Origin: Xanthobacteraceae bacterium
GTDB lineage: Bacteria > Pseudomonadota > Alphaproteobacteria > Rhizobiales > Xanthobacteraceae
DNA length: 7,692 bases
Direction of reading: 5' to 3'
Assembly (NCBI GenBank): GCA_030043175.1
Contig: JASHYD010001269.1
Span: 1-7,692, forward strand
Position 1 is the stretch's first letter. Each line of letters opens with the position of its first letter. Shown here piece after piece: positions 1-5,778 of the stretch. The position numbers and the translations under genes were made by a program. Below the pieces are notes generated by a model. That model saw only the letters and a program-made list of their open reading frames with translations. It was not told the DNA's origin and searched no databases.

Positions 1-32
1 TACCCCTTATGCGCTGCAACGCATAAGGGGTA
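1..32. repeat. Perfect 13-bp inverted repeat (hairpin)
   Basis: Bases 1-13 (TACCCCTTATGCG) are the exact reverse complement of 20-32, separated by the six-base loop CTGCAA. No T-tract follows on the plus strand, so it is not a standard rho-independent terminator reading rightwards. It lies about 105 bases upstream of a group II intron domain V. It could be a stem from intron domain IV, or a hairpin next to which the intron inserted, as class C group II introns favour. The window edge prevents a choice. Confidence 0.85.
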
Positions 33-137
33 ATGCCCGTGGAGCGAAGGGGGTGGGTCACCAACGTTGGATCGGCTCAACCGGCAACGGGAGGAGCCCG
101 ATAATCAATGGAAGGCGGCAGCCTTCGCTTGGGGCAC

Positions 138-213
138 GAGCCGGATGATGCGAGAGTATCACGTCCGGATCTGTAATGGACTCGGGGTGAAATTCCCCGG
201 GTCTACTCGGCCG
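138..213 (+). ncRNA. Group II intron 3' end: domains V and VI (remnant)
   Basis: Bases 138-172 fold as a canonical domain V. The lower stem pairs CCGGA (141-145) with TCCGG (164-168). The conserved AGC triad sits at 139-141. A two-base AC bulge at 161-162 is followed by a G-U wobble. The upper stem pairs GATGC (147-151) with GTATC (156-160) and is closed by a GAGA tetraloop (152-155). Bases 178-204 then form a domain VI-like hairpin (GGGG 184-187 with CCCC 195-198, extended by C-G, U-G, C-G, A-U and G-C pairs), with A205 in a CUAC context as the likely branch-point adenosine. The intron 3' boundary should fall around 212-214 but is not precisely visible. Domain V is the catalytic core of self-splicing group II introns. 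No reverse transcriptase/maturase frame is present in 1-137; it either lies to the left of the window or is lost. Base 140 faces A169 rather than the usual U, a mismatch seen in some bacterial introns. Confidence 0.75.
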
Positions 214-674
214 CTGCACCCGTCGATAGCTGGCGTGGTGACACCATCGAGGATCACAGCGGCTGACGGCCGTGAGGAGACATGGTACCTATAACTTCCC
301 TATACCAGCAGCTTTGCGGTTTTCGCGGGCGCTTGTGAGAAAGAGCCGTGCGACAGGACTGAGACAATAAGAGGGGACTTTCTCGGCCGTCGCTTGTTGA
401 AAGTCGTTGAGGGGCGCCTCCCGAGAAGCCGATCCGCATTGCTGCTGATGCCTGGCCGCCTCCGCAGAAATTTGACACCCTGTTTGATATCCAGCGCAAG
501 CCCCGAAATTGACGATGGCCTCGATGTTGTCAGAGCGCGGGTTCGTGCGAAGCCCATGAAACCGCGCCCTTCATGGCCGAAATGCACGTAGCGAGGGTCT
601 ACTTTGTCCGAGAGCCGAAGTCGCCTCCTACGCCAGTTATTTTCATCATCGCGAAGAAGACGTGGAACGCATGA
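214..674. other. No supported gene (461 bases)
   Basis: Open frames of 60-95 codons overlap on both strands here but none has a convincing ribosome binding site or a recognisable domain. On the minus strand the longest (300-587) and the frame beside it read partly protein-like between about 430 and 600, which might reflect a frameshifted remnant. I could not assign it to a family. No terminator is evident downstream of the minus-strand VOC gene that ends at 675. Confidence 0.5.
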
Positions 675-1145
675 TCAGGTCGTTGAAGAGATTTGCACGT
701 TGACTCCATCGGGGTCCTTGATGTGTAAACCGGCAAAGTCGCCTTGTAGGGAAGGCGCGCCGCGCTGTACCAAATAGCTCGTGATTGATTCCCTCGTGAA
801 GCGGGGGATCCCGATCGCGAAGTGGTCCACTCGGCCGGGAGGGCCCCCTACATTGAGAGATACCAGTGTCTTGGTGTTGCCGAGCCGAACAATTTTTACT
901 CCTCCCTCTTCAGCTTGGCTAACCACAACAAAACCGAACATTTTCTGATAGAAGTCGATGGATCTCTGCAAATTACTGACTTGGACGCTGACATGGTCGA
1001 TGTTTGCGGTTTTGAAGTTGACCTCTTCTTGGCCGGATGCAGCAGTTCCGCTCGCAGCAAGCATCGCAAGACCTTGGACCAGTTCTCGACGGGAGAGTGA
1101 ACCTTTTTCGAAGCGGCTCAATAGATTCGAAATGAGGGACTCCAT
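675..1145 (-). CDS. VOC-family (glyoxalase/bleomycin resistance-like) protein with Tat-like leader
   Basis: The product has 156 residues. The start at 1145 is chosen over an in-frame ATG at 1181 because AAGGAGAT lies about six bases upstream of it. Residues 1-38 form a leader with a twin-arginine motif (SRREL, Arg19-Arg20) followed by a short Ala/Gly-rich hydrophobic stretch, suggesting Tat export, although the hydrophobic core is short. Residues 47-154 are one vicinal-oxygen-chelate domain of two beta-alpha-beta-beta-beta halves. The first begins at IDHVSVQV (His51) and the second at VDHFAIGI (His108), ending in KDPDGVNVQI. His51 and His108 are at typical metal-ligand positions, but the usual late glutamate is Gln151, so metal binding and catalysis are uncertain. 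Family members include glyoxalase I, extradiol dioxygenases and fosfomycin or bleomycin resistance proteins, and substrate cannot be inferred. It stands alone with no operon partner in the window. Confidence 0.88.
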   Translation of the reverse strand: MESLISNLLSRFEKGSLSRRELVQGLAMLAASGTAASGQEEVNFKTANIDHVSVQVSNLQRSIDFYQKMFGFVVVSQAEEGGVKIVRLGNTKTLVSLNVGGPPGRVDHFAIGIPRFTRESITSYLVQRGAPSLQGDFAGLHIKDPDGVNVQISSTT

Positions 1146-1456
1146 GGCGATCTCCTTTGGCCCGGAAAATGGGATTGGCACGACGATAGTAGGACAATTG
1201 CACCCATTGGGTAAGAGGGCTCATCAACTCGGCGCATCGCCAATGCGGTTCAAATTATACTGCTGATCGACGAAAATCTGCTTCATTGCGGCTTCGTCGC
1301 CTGATTTCTTGCGGAAATATAATTGGCGGCTCGAACCCCCGAAACGCAGCGTGGTACAGGTCATCTCGAGCGTTGCCCGTCGCCCATAACATCTTGGACT
1401 CGATTTTTATACGCTGCGCAAGATGCATGCGCGACCATTCGGGCGCCACGGCGACT
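1146..1456. other. No supported gene; upstream region of the VOC gene
   Basis: This stretch should carry the promoter of the minus-strand VOC gene, but I see no convincing -35/-10 pair. The minus-strand frame 1255-1449 and overlapping plus-strand frames lack ribosome binding sites and recognisable motifs. Confidence 0.4.
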
Positions 1457-1678
1457 TCACCCGTGATGCGTCGGTGGCCACCCCATTCCCAGAACGCTGC
1501 CGACCAGAGTGAGCAAGTTTACCGCAGACTCCGGCGATGGATTCGCTGTGGTCCGGGTGACGTCGAATCCGAGAGCAGCGCCACTGGCGATCCAAAAGAT
1601 GACGAATCCTGCGCCATCAATATGGAGCTCCGTCTCCCGCTCCTGATGTCGTCTAGAAAGAGATCTTGTGTTGCCAAA
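1457..1678 (-). pseudogene. Possible fragment of a decayed membrane-protein gene
   Basis: A 73-codon open frame without any usable ATG start runs between in-frame stops at 1679-1681 and 1457-1459. It reads as hydrophobic protein, with segments GFVIFWIASGAALGF and NLLTLVGSVLGMG resembling membrane helices. Just upstream in the same frame, beyond the TGA, a 33-codon stretch starts at an ATG at 1780. A neighbouring frame ends in AVTYYVSGTLLVIWQHKISF, also membrane-like. Protein-like text spread over two frames and broken by stops suggests decay. I do not recognise the family, and chance hydrophobic frames cannot be excluded. Confidence 0.25.
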
Positions 1679-1780
1679 TCACCAATAATGTGCCTGAAAC
1701 ATAATAGGTGACGGCGCTGAGGTGATGACCGCCGGCAGGGCGAAATTACCCGCGTTGACCTCAAGCGGAAATGGCCGCAT

Positions 1781-2578
1781 CACGTGGCGCTCCCGGCCCA
1801 GAAGGGCGGGATGAGCTGATATAGGCTGCGGCGGTCCTATTCGGCGGCGCTGATTACGAACTCCCTTTGCCGAGCGTCAGCGACTTCGTGGTGTTCGTCC
1901 CCCATGGCTCCAACTGATGCCCTGATCTCGGATGATTGCTAGCAATGGTTGACATTTCGCATATCTTCACCATTTGCGAGATCTCACCGAACTCATAACC
2001 CTTTCACCAGCGAGAAGCTTGGGTTGGGTCGGGTGGTGAGCCCAGCGGCGGGAACTGTCCTGATTGATTTGACCTGCGGCACGGGCCAGATGCTTGCACG
2101 TAGGCACGCGATCACCACCTGACTGGTGTCGGGGTGGGTCCATCGGCTCGGCTCGGGCGTGGGCCGCCGAGCTTGGTGTCGCCGACGGGGCGTTGTGCAT
2201 GGCGATGCGTCGGGTTACGCTCGCCAGTCAGCCGGGTTGGTGTCGCCTCGTGCATCGGCACGACCTGGATCGGCGCGGAGGCGTGGGCACGGATCGGCCT
2301 GCAAAGCATCACCGATCGACAGGCCGTCGAACGACAGCCGCGCTCCGCTAAGTGCGTCCATCAAATTGTTCCTGAGCCATTCCTACGCGGCAATCTGTCC
2401 CGACGGAATCATCCCGAAATGGCCCAAGGGCCGCCAATCCGGGCGAGGCTTCAATTCGACGGCACCGCTATCCGCATCCGACCCAGCCGTCGCTTCCTGG
2501 CCTCGTTTCCTCGGGAATTGACTTCTCTTGGACGAAGACGCCGCCCGTCCGGTCGGGCAGTCACATTGGTAACTTCAG
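1781..2578. other. No supported gene (about 800 bases)
   Basis: Long overlapping frames between 2094 and 2586 on the plus strand, and 1967-2312 on the minus strand, come from high GC content. They are Arg/Pro/Ser-rich and have neither domains nor good ribosome binding sites. On the minus strand a short frame starting at the ATG around 1905 is broken by TAG after about 22 codons. Weak internal similarity occurs around GTGTCGCC motifs at about 2120, 2176 and 2239, but no clean repeat unit can be drawn. Confidence 0.4.
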
Positions 2579-2581
2579 AAA

Positions 2582-2597
2582 TGTGATCCACCTCACA
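2582..2597. promoter_or_regulatory. Candidate CRP/FNR-family operator (TGTGA-N6-TCACA)
   Basis: TGTGA at 2582-2586 and TCACA at 2593-2597 are separated by six bases, an exact match to the enterobacterial CRP consensus. The symmetry extends outward by AT-rich flanks (AA/TT). About 55 bases downstream is a purine-rich GGGGGAG and an ATG at 2652, beginning a short frame. Whether the host has a regulator with this specificity is unknown, and no intact gene lies immediately downstream. Confidence 0.35.
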
Positions 2598-2651
2598 TTC
2601 AGGTCCACCCAATGCGGTTGAGGTTGTTGGCCTCAAAGGGGGAGCCTTCCA

Positions 2652-2858
2652 ATGAAGAGTAGATTATGGGCTGGTCCCGTAGCCGCAATTGGCGGAAAGT
2701 GATCCTCTGTCGAATATGTTCGGCAGTTGCATGACGGACATGAGGGGAAGCGTGAGACGAGGCCCAAAACTGTCTTGATCTTGGCTCTCCTACATGGCAA
2801 ACGGCTGCGACCTCACCTACCCCCATCCCCCAAGGCGGGGCGGTTCTGTCTGACCTGA
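2652..2858 (+). pseudogene. Possible broken small gene with an in-frame TGA
   Basis: The ATG at 2652 is preceded at good spacing by GGGGGAG. The frame begins MKSRLWAGPVAAIGGK, resembling the start of a signal peptide, and meets TGA at 2700-2702. The same frame then stays open for 51 more codons to a TGA at 2856-2858. Reading the first TGA as a lost tryptophan codon would give a 68-residue protein. No family is recognised. It may equally be a chance frame. Confidence 0.2.
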
Positions 2859-2908
2859 AGAACGGTCGCTAATTTCGGCCGCATGGATCAAGGGCCTTGC
2901 GAAATTCC

Positions 2909-3091
2909 ATGACCGAAGAATTTGCCTGTCCCAGTTGTTCCTCTCAGTCGGTTGTTTAACCAGATGTCCCAAGGGATGATGAATACGTGATATGCCGCAC
3001 ATGCGGCACGATACTCGCGACCATGTCGCAGTTCCGGCGCCTCGTTGACTCTCTCCTCTTGCCTTCGGGAGCGCCCTTGAGCGGCTGCTGA
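2909..3091 (+). pseudogene. Small zinc-ribbon protein gene interrupted by TAA
   Basis: From the ATG at 2909 the frame encodes MTEEFACPSCSSQSVV and then meets TAA at 2957-2959. The same frame continues PDVPRDDEYVICRTCGTILATM and ends in GAPLSGC before TGA at 3089-3091. Without the stop this is a 60-residue protein with two CxxC knuckles, CPSC and CRTC, 19 residues apart: a classic zinc ribbon. It resembles, from memory, a family of about 60-residue Bradyrhizobium hypothetical proteins with a CPxC...PRV.EDDE.V.C..CG...ST pattern and an SGC C-terminus, in which the interrupted position is usually tyrosine. TAA is one base from TAT or TAC. The ribosome binding site is weak. Reinitiation or readthrough is not supported. 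The function of intact relatives is unknown; nucleic-acid or protein binding is only a guess from the fold. Confidence 0.6.
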
Positions 3092-3216
3092 CGTTCATAC
3101 CGCCCAGCTCGACGACCATTGAGCCTCGAAACCGTCGCTCTGCAAATATGGCGCAAAGCTCTAGGTCTACTTTCTGGTATACACGACACTAGCGCATGCG
3201 CTTGCGTTCTGCTCGA

Positions 3217-3286
3217 CCTGGCTTAGTGCACCTGGTTTAGTGCACCTGGTTTAGTGCACCTGGCTTAGTGCTCCTGGCTTAGTGCT
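3217..3286. repeat. Tandem repeat, five exact-length 14-bp units
   Basis: Five head-to-tail copies of CCTGG(C/T)TTAGTGC(A/T) occupy exactly 70 bases: 3217-3230, 3231-3244, 3245-3258, 3259-3272 and 3273-3286. Copies 2 and 3 are identical, as are 4 and 5, and copy 1 differs from copy 2 by one base, so the array grew by recent duplication. The 14-base period is not a multiple of three and no coding frame crosses it, so it is intergenic. It could vary in copy number between strains. Confidence 0.95.
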
Positions 3287-3714
3287 CCACTGCAGCGGTG
3301 GCGCAGCGACTGCACTATTGCTGGTCGAACAAATGATGAGCGATATAAGAATTATTGTCTGCGGTCCGTGTGCAGGCTTGCAGACTGTTGGCATTTATTC
3401 TCATTGTCAATTCAGTTGATATGTAACATCACCTTTATCCGTGGAAATCACGAGTTTTCGGGGATGACAAATGAGTTGAAAGCATAGCTTCCGCAGGGAA
3501 ATGGCGTGCTTGTTCGATGTCGACTGAAATGACCTGATACATGGATTACGACGCGGAAGCGGTGCGTTCGAGATCCTGCCTGAAGTCCGAAAATGAATAA
3601 TAGTGGGAATCCCCGACGAAACCAATCAGAAGCGATCTGCAAGCCCGAGGGTCAGCTCCCAAGCAGCTCGTTCAGGACGAGGGGCGCGCCATGATGCCAG
3701 CGTGTAGGAAGCGG
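3287..3714. other. No supported gene (about 430 bases)
   Basis: Minus-strand frames 3407-3625 and 3448-3642 overlap each other, lack ribosome binding sites and show no domain. Part of this sequence may be more of the decayed gene whose N-terminal piece lies at 3715-3852, but I could not align it with that family. Base composition at 3340-3480 is AT-richer than the flanks. Confidence 0.4.
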
Positions 3715-3852
3715 CAAGGCAGGAGCCGCGGGCAGGTCGGTCAAAAATCAGGAAGACAGCCTCAGTCGATCGAACCGTTGTTGCCGACCAGCGCCACGGT
3801 GTAGAGGTCACCAAACATGGCACGCTTCAATGGGGATATAACCTGTATTTGC
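3715..3852 (-). pseudogene. N-terminal relic of a family 15 glycoside hydrolase
   Basis: On the minus strand, from an ATG at 3818, the frame reads MFGDLYTVALVGNNGSID, then TGA at 3762-3764, then GCLPDF, then TGA at 3741-3743. This matches the conserved N-terminus of GH15 glucoamylase/trehalase-like enzymes, recalled as a pattern P-I-E-x-Y-A-x-I-G-D...A-L-V-x-x-x-G-S-I-D-W-L-C-x-P-x-F-D-S-P. The first TGA occupies the invariant tryptophan (TGG to TGA). One surplus T in the run before the second TGA would restore Asp. Just upstream, about 3829-3852, YIPIEA appears one frame away, consistent with a short deletion before AMFGD. Similarity fades beyond about 3715 and the catalytic domain is absent. 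The remnant has at least one nonsense change and two frameshifts. An alternative upstream ATG in frame is at 3887. Confidence 0.6.
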
Positions 3853-3887
3853 GCAATCCTGACCGATTCTGTTTCTGTTCTAAGCAT

Positions 3888-4223
3888 TGTCAGCTCTTTC
3901 GTCCGCTATCATTGCGATGCTATTCCTCGAGAGGGGAGTTGGGTAAATCCGTTGATGGGCGCACCACGTTTGGTGCCGCTGAGCCTGCAACGCGCTTCTC
4001 CATTGAAGACTTCACTCGCGCGCCCGTGGCTTCCGGTCGCAGTTGCGGTTGCGGTTGCGGTTGGTCCGCTAGCGGAAACCTAGTCCGCCCCGAGGCCTGC
4101 CTTGCAGATGGCGCGGCAAGGGAGCGCGAGGCCGGAACGGGCCCTGGCTCCAATCATTGGAACAATGACGCACCCTCCAACAACTCTCCGGCGTGCGCGT
4201 TACGGTCAATGAGGGAGCAGCAC
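3888..4223. other. Intergenic stretch upstream of the secreted-protein gene
   Basis: The frame that ends with the gene at 4224-4610 is open from 3849, but its 5' part is Cys/Gly/Arg-rich in the manner of translated non-coding GC-rich DNA and has no ribosome binding site. I therefore leave it as leader sequence. It contains a hexanucleotide repeat at 4042-4063 and no promoter I can defend. Confidence 0.5.
4042..4063. repeat. Hexanucleotide microsatellite (GTTGCG)
   Basis: Three perfect copies of GTTGCG and a partial fourth (GTTG) lie in tandem. No supported gene covers them, although all frames read through (for example alternating Val-Ala on the plus strand). Confidence 0.85.
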
Positions 4224-4610
4224 ATGCGTCTGCGGATATATGCGATAGCCATTCTCGCGTCAGCCTCCGTTAGCGCCGCCTGCTGGGCGAAAGAACAATC
4301 GTTCAGCAAAAGATCGGCGCGGGTTCGGGTAGGGTGCGAGGACACAAGGGGCACGCAGATTGAGTACCACGCGCCGCCCGGATGGAAAATCATCAGATAC
4401 GGCACCGGCTGGGCAGGCCTCTACGGTGTGGAAGGTCACACCGCAAACATCCAAGCCAATTCGCCAGAGAGACCAACAAGCGTTTTGGCGACGGGAACGA
4501 TCACGGGCCGAACCAAGGGCACCGGCGTTCAGATTTTGGGGCTCAGGTTTGCGAGGTGTCCTGGCGGCGGGCGTGGCTGGCTGCAAGTAGCCGGGATCAT
4601 CGCCCGCTAA
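4224..4610 (+). CDS. Small secreted protein of unknown function
   Basis: The product has 128 residues. The start at 4224 is preferred because GAGGGAG precedes it at good spacing and because it places a Sec-type signal peptide at the N-terminus: basic MRLR, hydrophobic core IYAIAILASASVSAA, and a likely cleavage near residues 19-22. An ATG at 4209 in the same frame would add five polar residues and overlap that ribosome binding site. Cys20 is not in a proper lipobox. The mature part (about 106 residues) is basic and Gly/Thr-rich, with two cysteines (38 and 112) that could form a disulfide if periplasmic. A distinctive region is APPGWKIIRYGTGWAGLYG (50-68), and the end is CPGGGRGWLQVAGII (112-126). 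The many small and aromatic residues suggest an all-beta fold. I recognise no domain. It ends 102 bases before the next plus-strand gene. Confidence 0.72.
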   Translation: MRLRIYAIAILASASVSAACWAKEQSFSKRSARVRVGCEDTRGTQIEYHAPPGWKIIRYGTGWAGLYGVEGHTANIQANSPERPTSVLATGTITGRTKGTGVQILGLRFARCPGGGRGWLQVAGIIAR

Positions 4611-4712
4611 CCGCGCTCTCCGGCCCCATGGCCAGCACTGAGTGGCGTGCACATCATTCGCATCAGCAACAGGGTGCAATCGGCCTCATTCCGGTCGGAA
4701 GAAGGACGATAG

Positions 4713-5267
4713 ATGATCTCCGCCTCCACCAATGGTGATTCTGCGATGTCTATGCCCTGCAAGCGTGAGCGCAGTCTTCTCAACCACGAAGAGCACGACA
4801 CTGTCCGGGTCACACACCACCCTGCGATTTACGAACACGATGTAGAGGAGCTACAAGCACTGCGCATGCGCTTGCGACAGCTGCGCGACAAGGAGCGAAC
4901 TCTAGCACGACAGAGGCAGCGTGAAGTCCGGGGAAAAGCCGAGTCGCGAGGCGGGAGTGTCCCAGGCATTGCGGAGTTGCCGCTCCACCGAAAACAGATC
5001 TTTTCGGCCGCACTGAAGCGTGTGAACAAGGAATGGGGTCGCATTCACAAGCTGGAGGCAAGGACGGCGCACGTGGAGGCGGCTCGGCGCGCTCTCGCTC
5101 TGCGCCGCGCGGTACAATTTGTGCCGCATCCAGTGGGAGACACCGCTCACGAGGGCATGCAACCACTTCCGAGTAGGCGACGCCGAATGACGTTATCTCG
5201 CGACAAGATCGGCTCGATCTCGCAGAGAACAAAGATCGCGCAAGCGGCACGCGATTCGCGGAGTTAG
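4713..5267 (+). CDS. Basic coiled-coil-rich hypothetical protein
   Basis: The product has 184 residues. The start at 4713 is supported by AGAAGGA about six bases upstream; the next in-frame ATGs (codons 12 and 14) have no comparable site. Residues 43-75 (VEELQALRMRLRQLRDKERT onward) and 92-133 (RKQIFSAALKRVNKEWGRIH onward) are long charged helices with heptad-like leucine spacing, probably coiled coils, separated by a Gly/Pro-containing linker. The C-terminal part (150-184) is Arg/Ser/Lys-rich and probably disordered. The protein is strongly basic overall, with no signal peptide or membrane segment. It resembles, from memory, hypothetical proteins found repeatedly in Bradyrhizobium symbiosis-island DNA, none with a known function. 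DNA or RNA binding would fit the charge but is speculation. The minus-strand frame 4810-5304 is judged a shadow, because the plus frame has the better ribosome binding site and composition. Confidence 0.7.
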   Translation: MISASTNGDSAMSMPCKRERSLLNHEEHDTVRVTHHPAIYEHDVEELQALRMRLRQLRDKERTLARQRQREVRGKAESRGGSVPGIAELPLHRKQIFSAALKRVNKEWGRIHKLEARTAHVEAARRALALRRAVQFVPHPVGDTAHEGMQPLPSRRRRMTLSRDKIGSISQRTKIAQAARDSRS

Positions 5268-5778
5268 TCGAGCTTTCACCGTTAAGTGCTGGTGGCGCAT
5301 GCATGCGCGGTCAGAAGTTGTACCGGATCAAACTGCATGGAAAAACGGAGGTTGACGTTGCTGTCGGCTGCGTCCCTTTTCAGGGCAACTCTGGTGCGCT
5401 CTCAGTATCGCTGCACAAAAAATGGGCCATTTTTCGTCTGTTCCCTGACTTGAAACTTGCAATCGAACCTATTCTGAGGTTCGGAGTCCGAACTCACTGC
5501 TGATAGCCTCCGATGTCAGTCGAGGACAATATGCCACGCTCGGCGGGCGATCGCGTCGGCACGTTCCTGGCCGCATAGCATCCTAACCCGATACACAGAG
5601 ACATTCGCCACCATGTCGTCAGCAACGATGCCTGTGCTGCCCTATCAACTCGGCCGAAATGTCGTGGAATGGAACGGGTCTCGGACGCGTCTGCACGGCG
5701 CAACAGCCGTGGTCGAAATAGGACGGGGACTTCCACCGAAATGTGCCGCGGCCGTTCTTGAAGGGCAATGCCTTGGCG
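5268..5778. other. No supported gene (about 510 bases)
   Basis: A 66-codon plus-strand frame (5303-5503) has no ribosome binding site and no recognised motif. On the opposite strand the frame around 5285-5400 also reads protein-like (RFSMQFDPVQLLTAHA), so a remnant is possible but unassigned. This is the region downstream of the minus-strand efflux gene, where such operons often carry an outer-membrane channel gene. None is found here, and no terminator hairpin with a T-tract was seen. A 14-bp perfect palindrome lies at 5295-5308. Confidence 0.45.
5295..5308. repeat. 14-bp perfect palindrome GCGCATGCATGCGC
   Basis: The sequence is self-complementary with no spacer. Related GCGCATGCGC palindromes occur at 3192-3201 and 4862-4871, and ATGCATGCGCG also occurs at 1423-1433. 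Role unknown; it may reflect only GC-rich composition. Confidence 0.5.

Noticed and set aside
67..294. 75-codon plus-strand frame across the intron end
   Set aside because: It reads straight through the domain V and VI structure and has no recognisable protein motif, so the RNA explanation is better.
1949..1977. TTGACA-17-ATTTGC as a sigma-70 promoter
   Set aside because: The -35 is perfect but the -10 is poor and no gene follows.
2094..2586. Three overlapping plus-strand frames of 85-150 codons
   Set aside because: They overlap in different frames, are Arg/Pro/Ser-rich and have no motifs. High GC explains their length.
3889..3909. tts-box-like sequence (GTCAGCTCTTTCG...GCTA) upstream of the secreted-protein gene
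   Set aside because: Compared with the rhizobial type III secretion promoter motif it has one extra base in the first half and mismatches in the AAAGC half. The gene lies over 300 bases downstream and carries a Sec signal instead of looking like a type III effector.
3849..4223. N-terminal extension of the 253-codon frame
   Set aside because: It has no ribosome binding site and an unnatural Cys/Gly/Arg composition. The 4224 start has both a ribosome binding site and a signal peptide.
4810..5304. 164-codon minus-strand frame opposite the coiled-coil gene
   Set aside because: Its product is Arg/Ser/Pro/Cys-rich in the way of antisense shadows of GC-rich genes. The plus-strand frame has a good ribosome binding site and helical periodicity.
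5318..5331. FixK/FNR-like box TTGTACCGGATCAA
   Set aside because: The left half-site deviates from TTGA/TTGC and no supported gene starts at an appropriate distance.
5303..5503. 66-codon plus-strand frame as a gene
   Set aside because: It has no ribosome binding site and no motif. The opposite strand looks equally protein-like in part of it.
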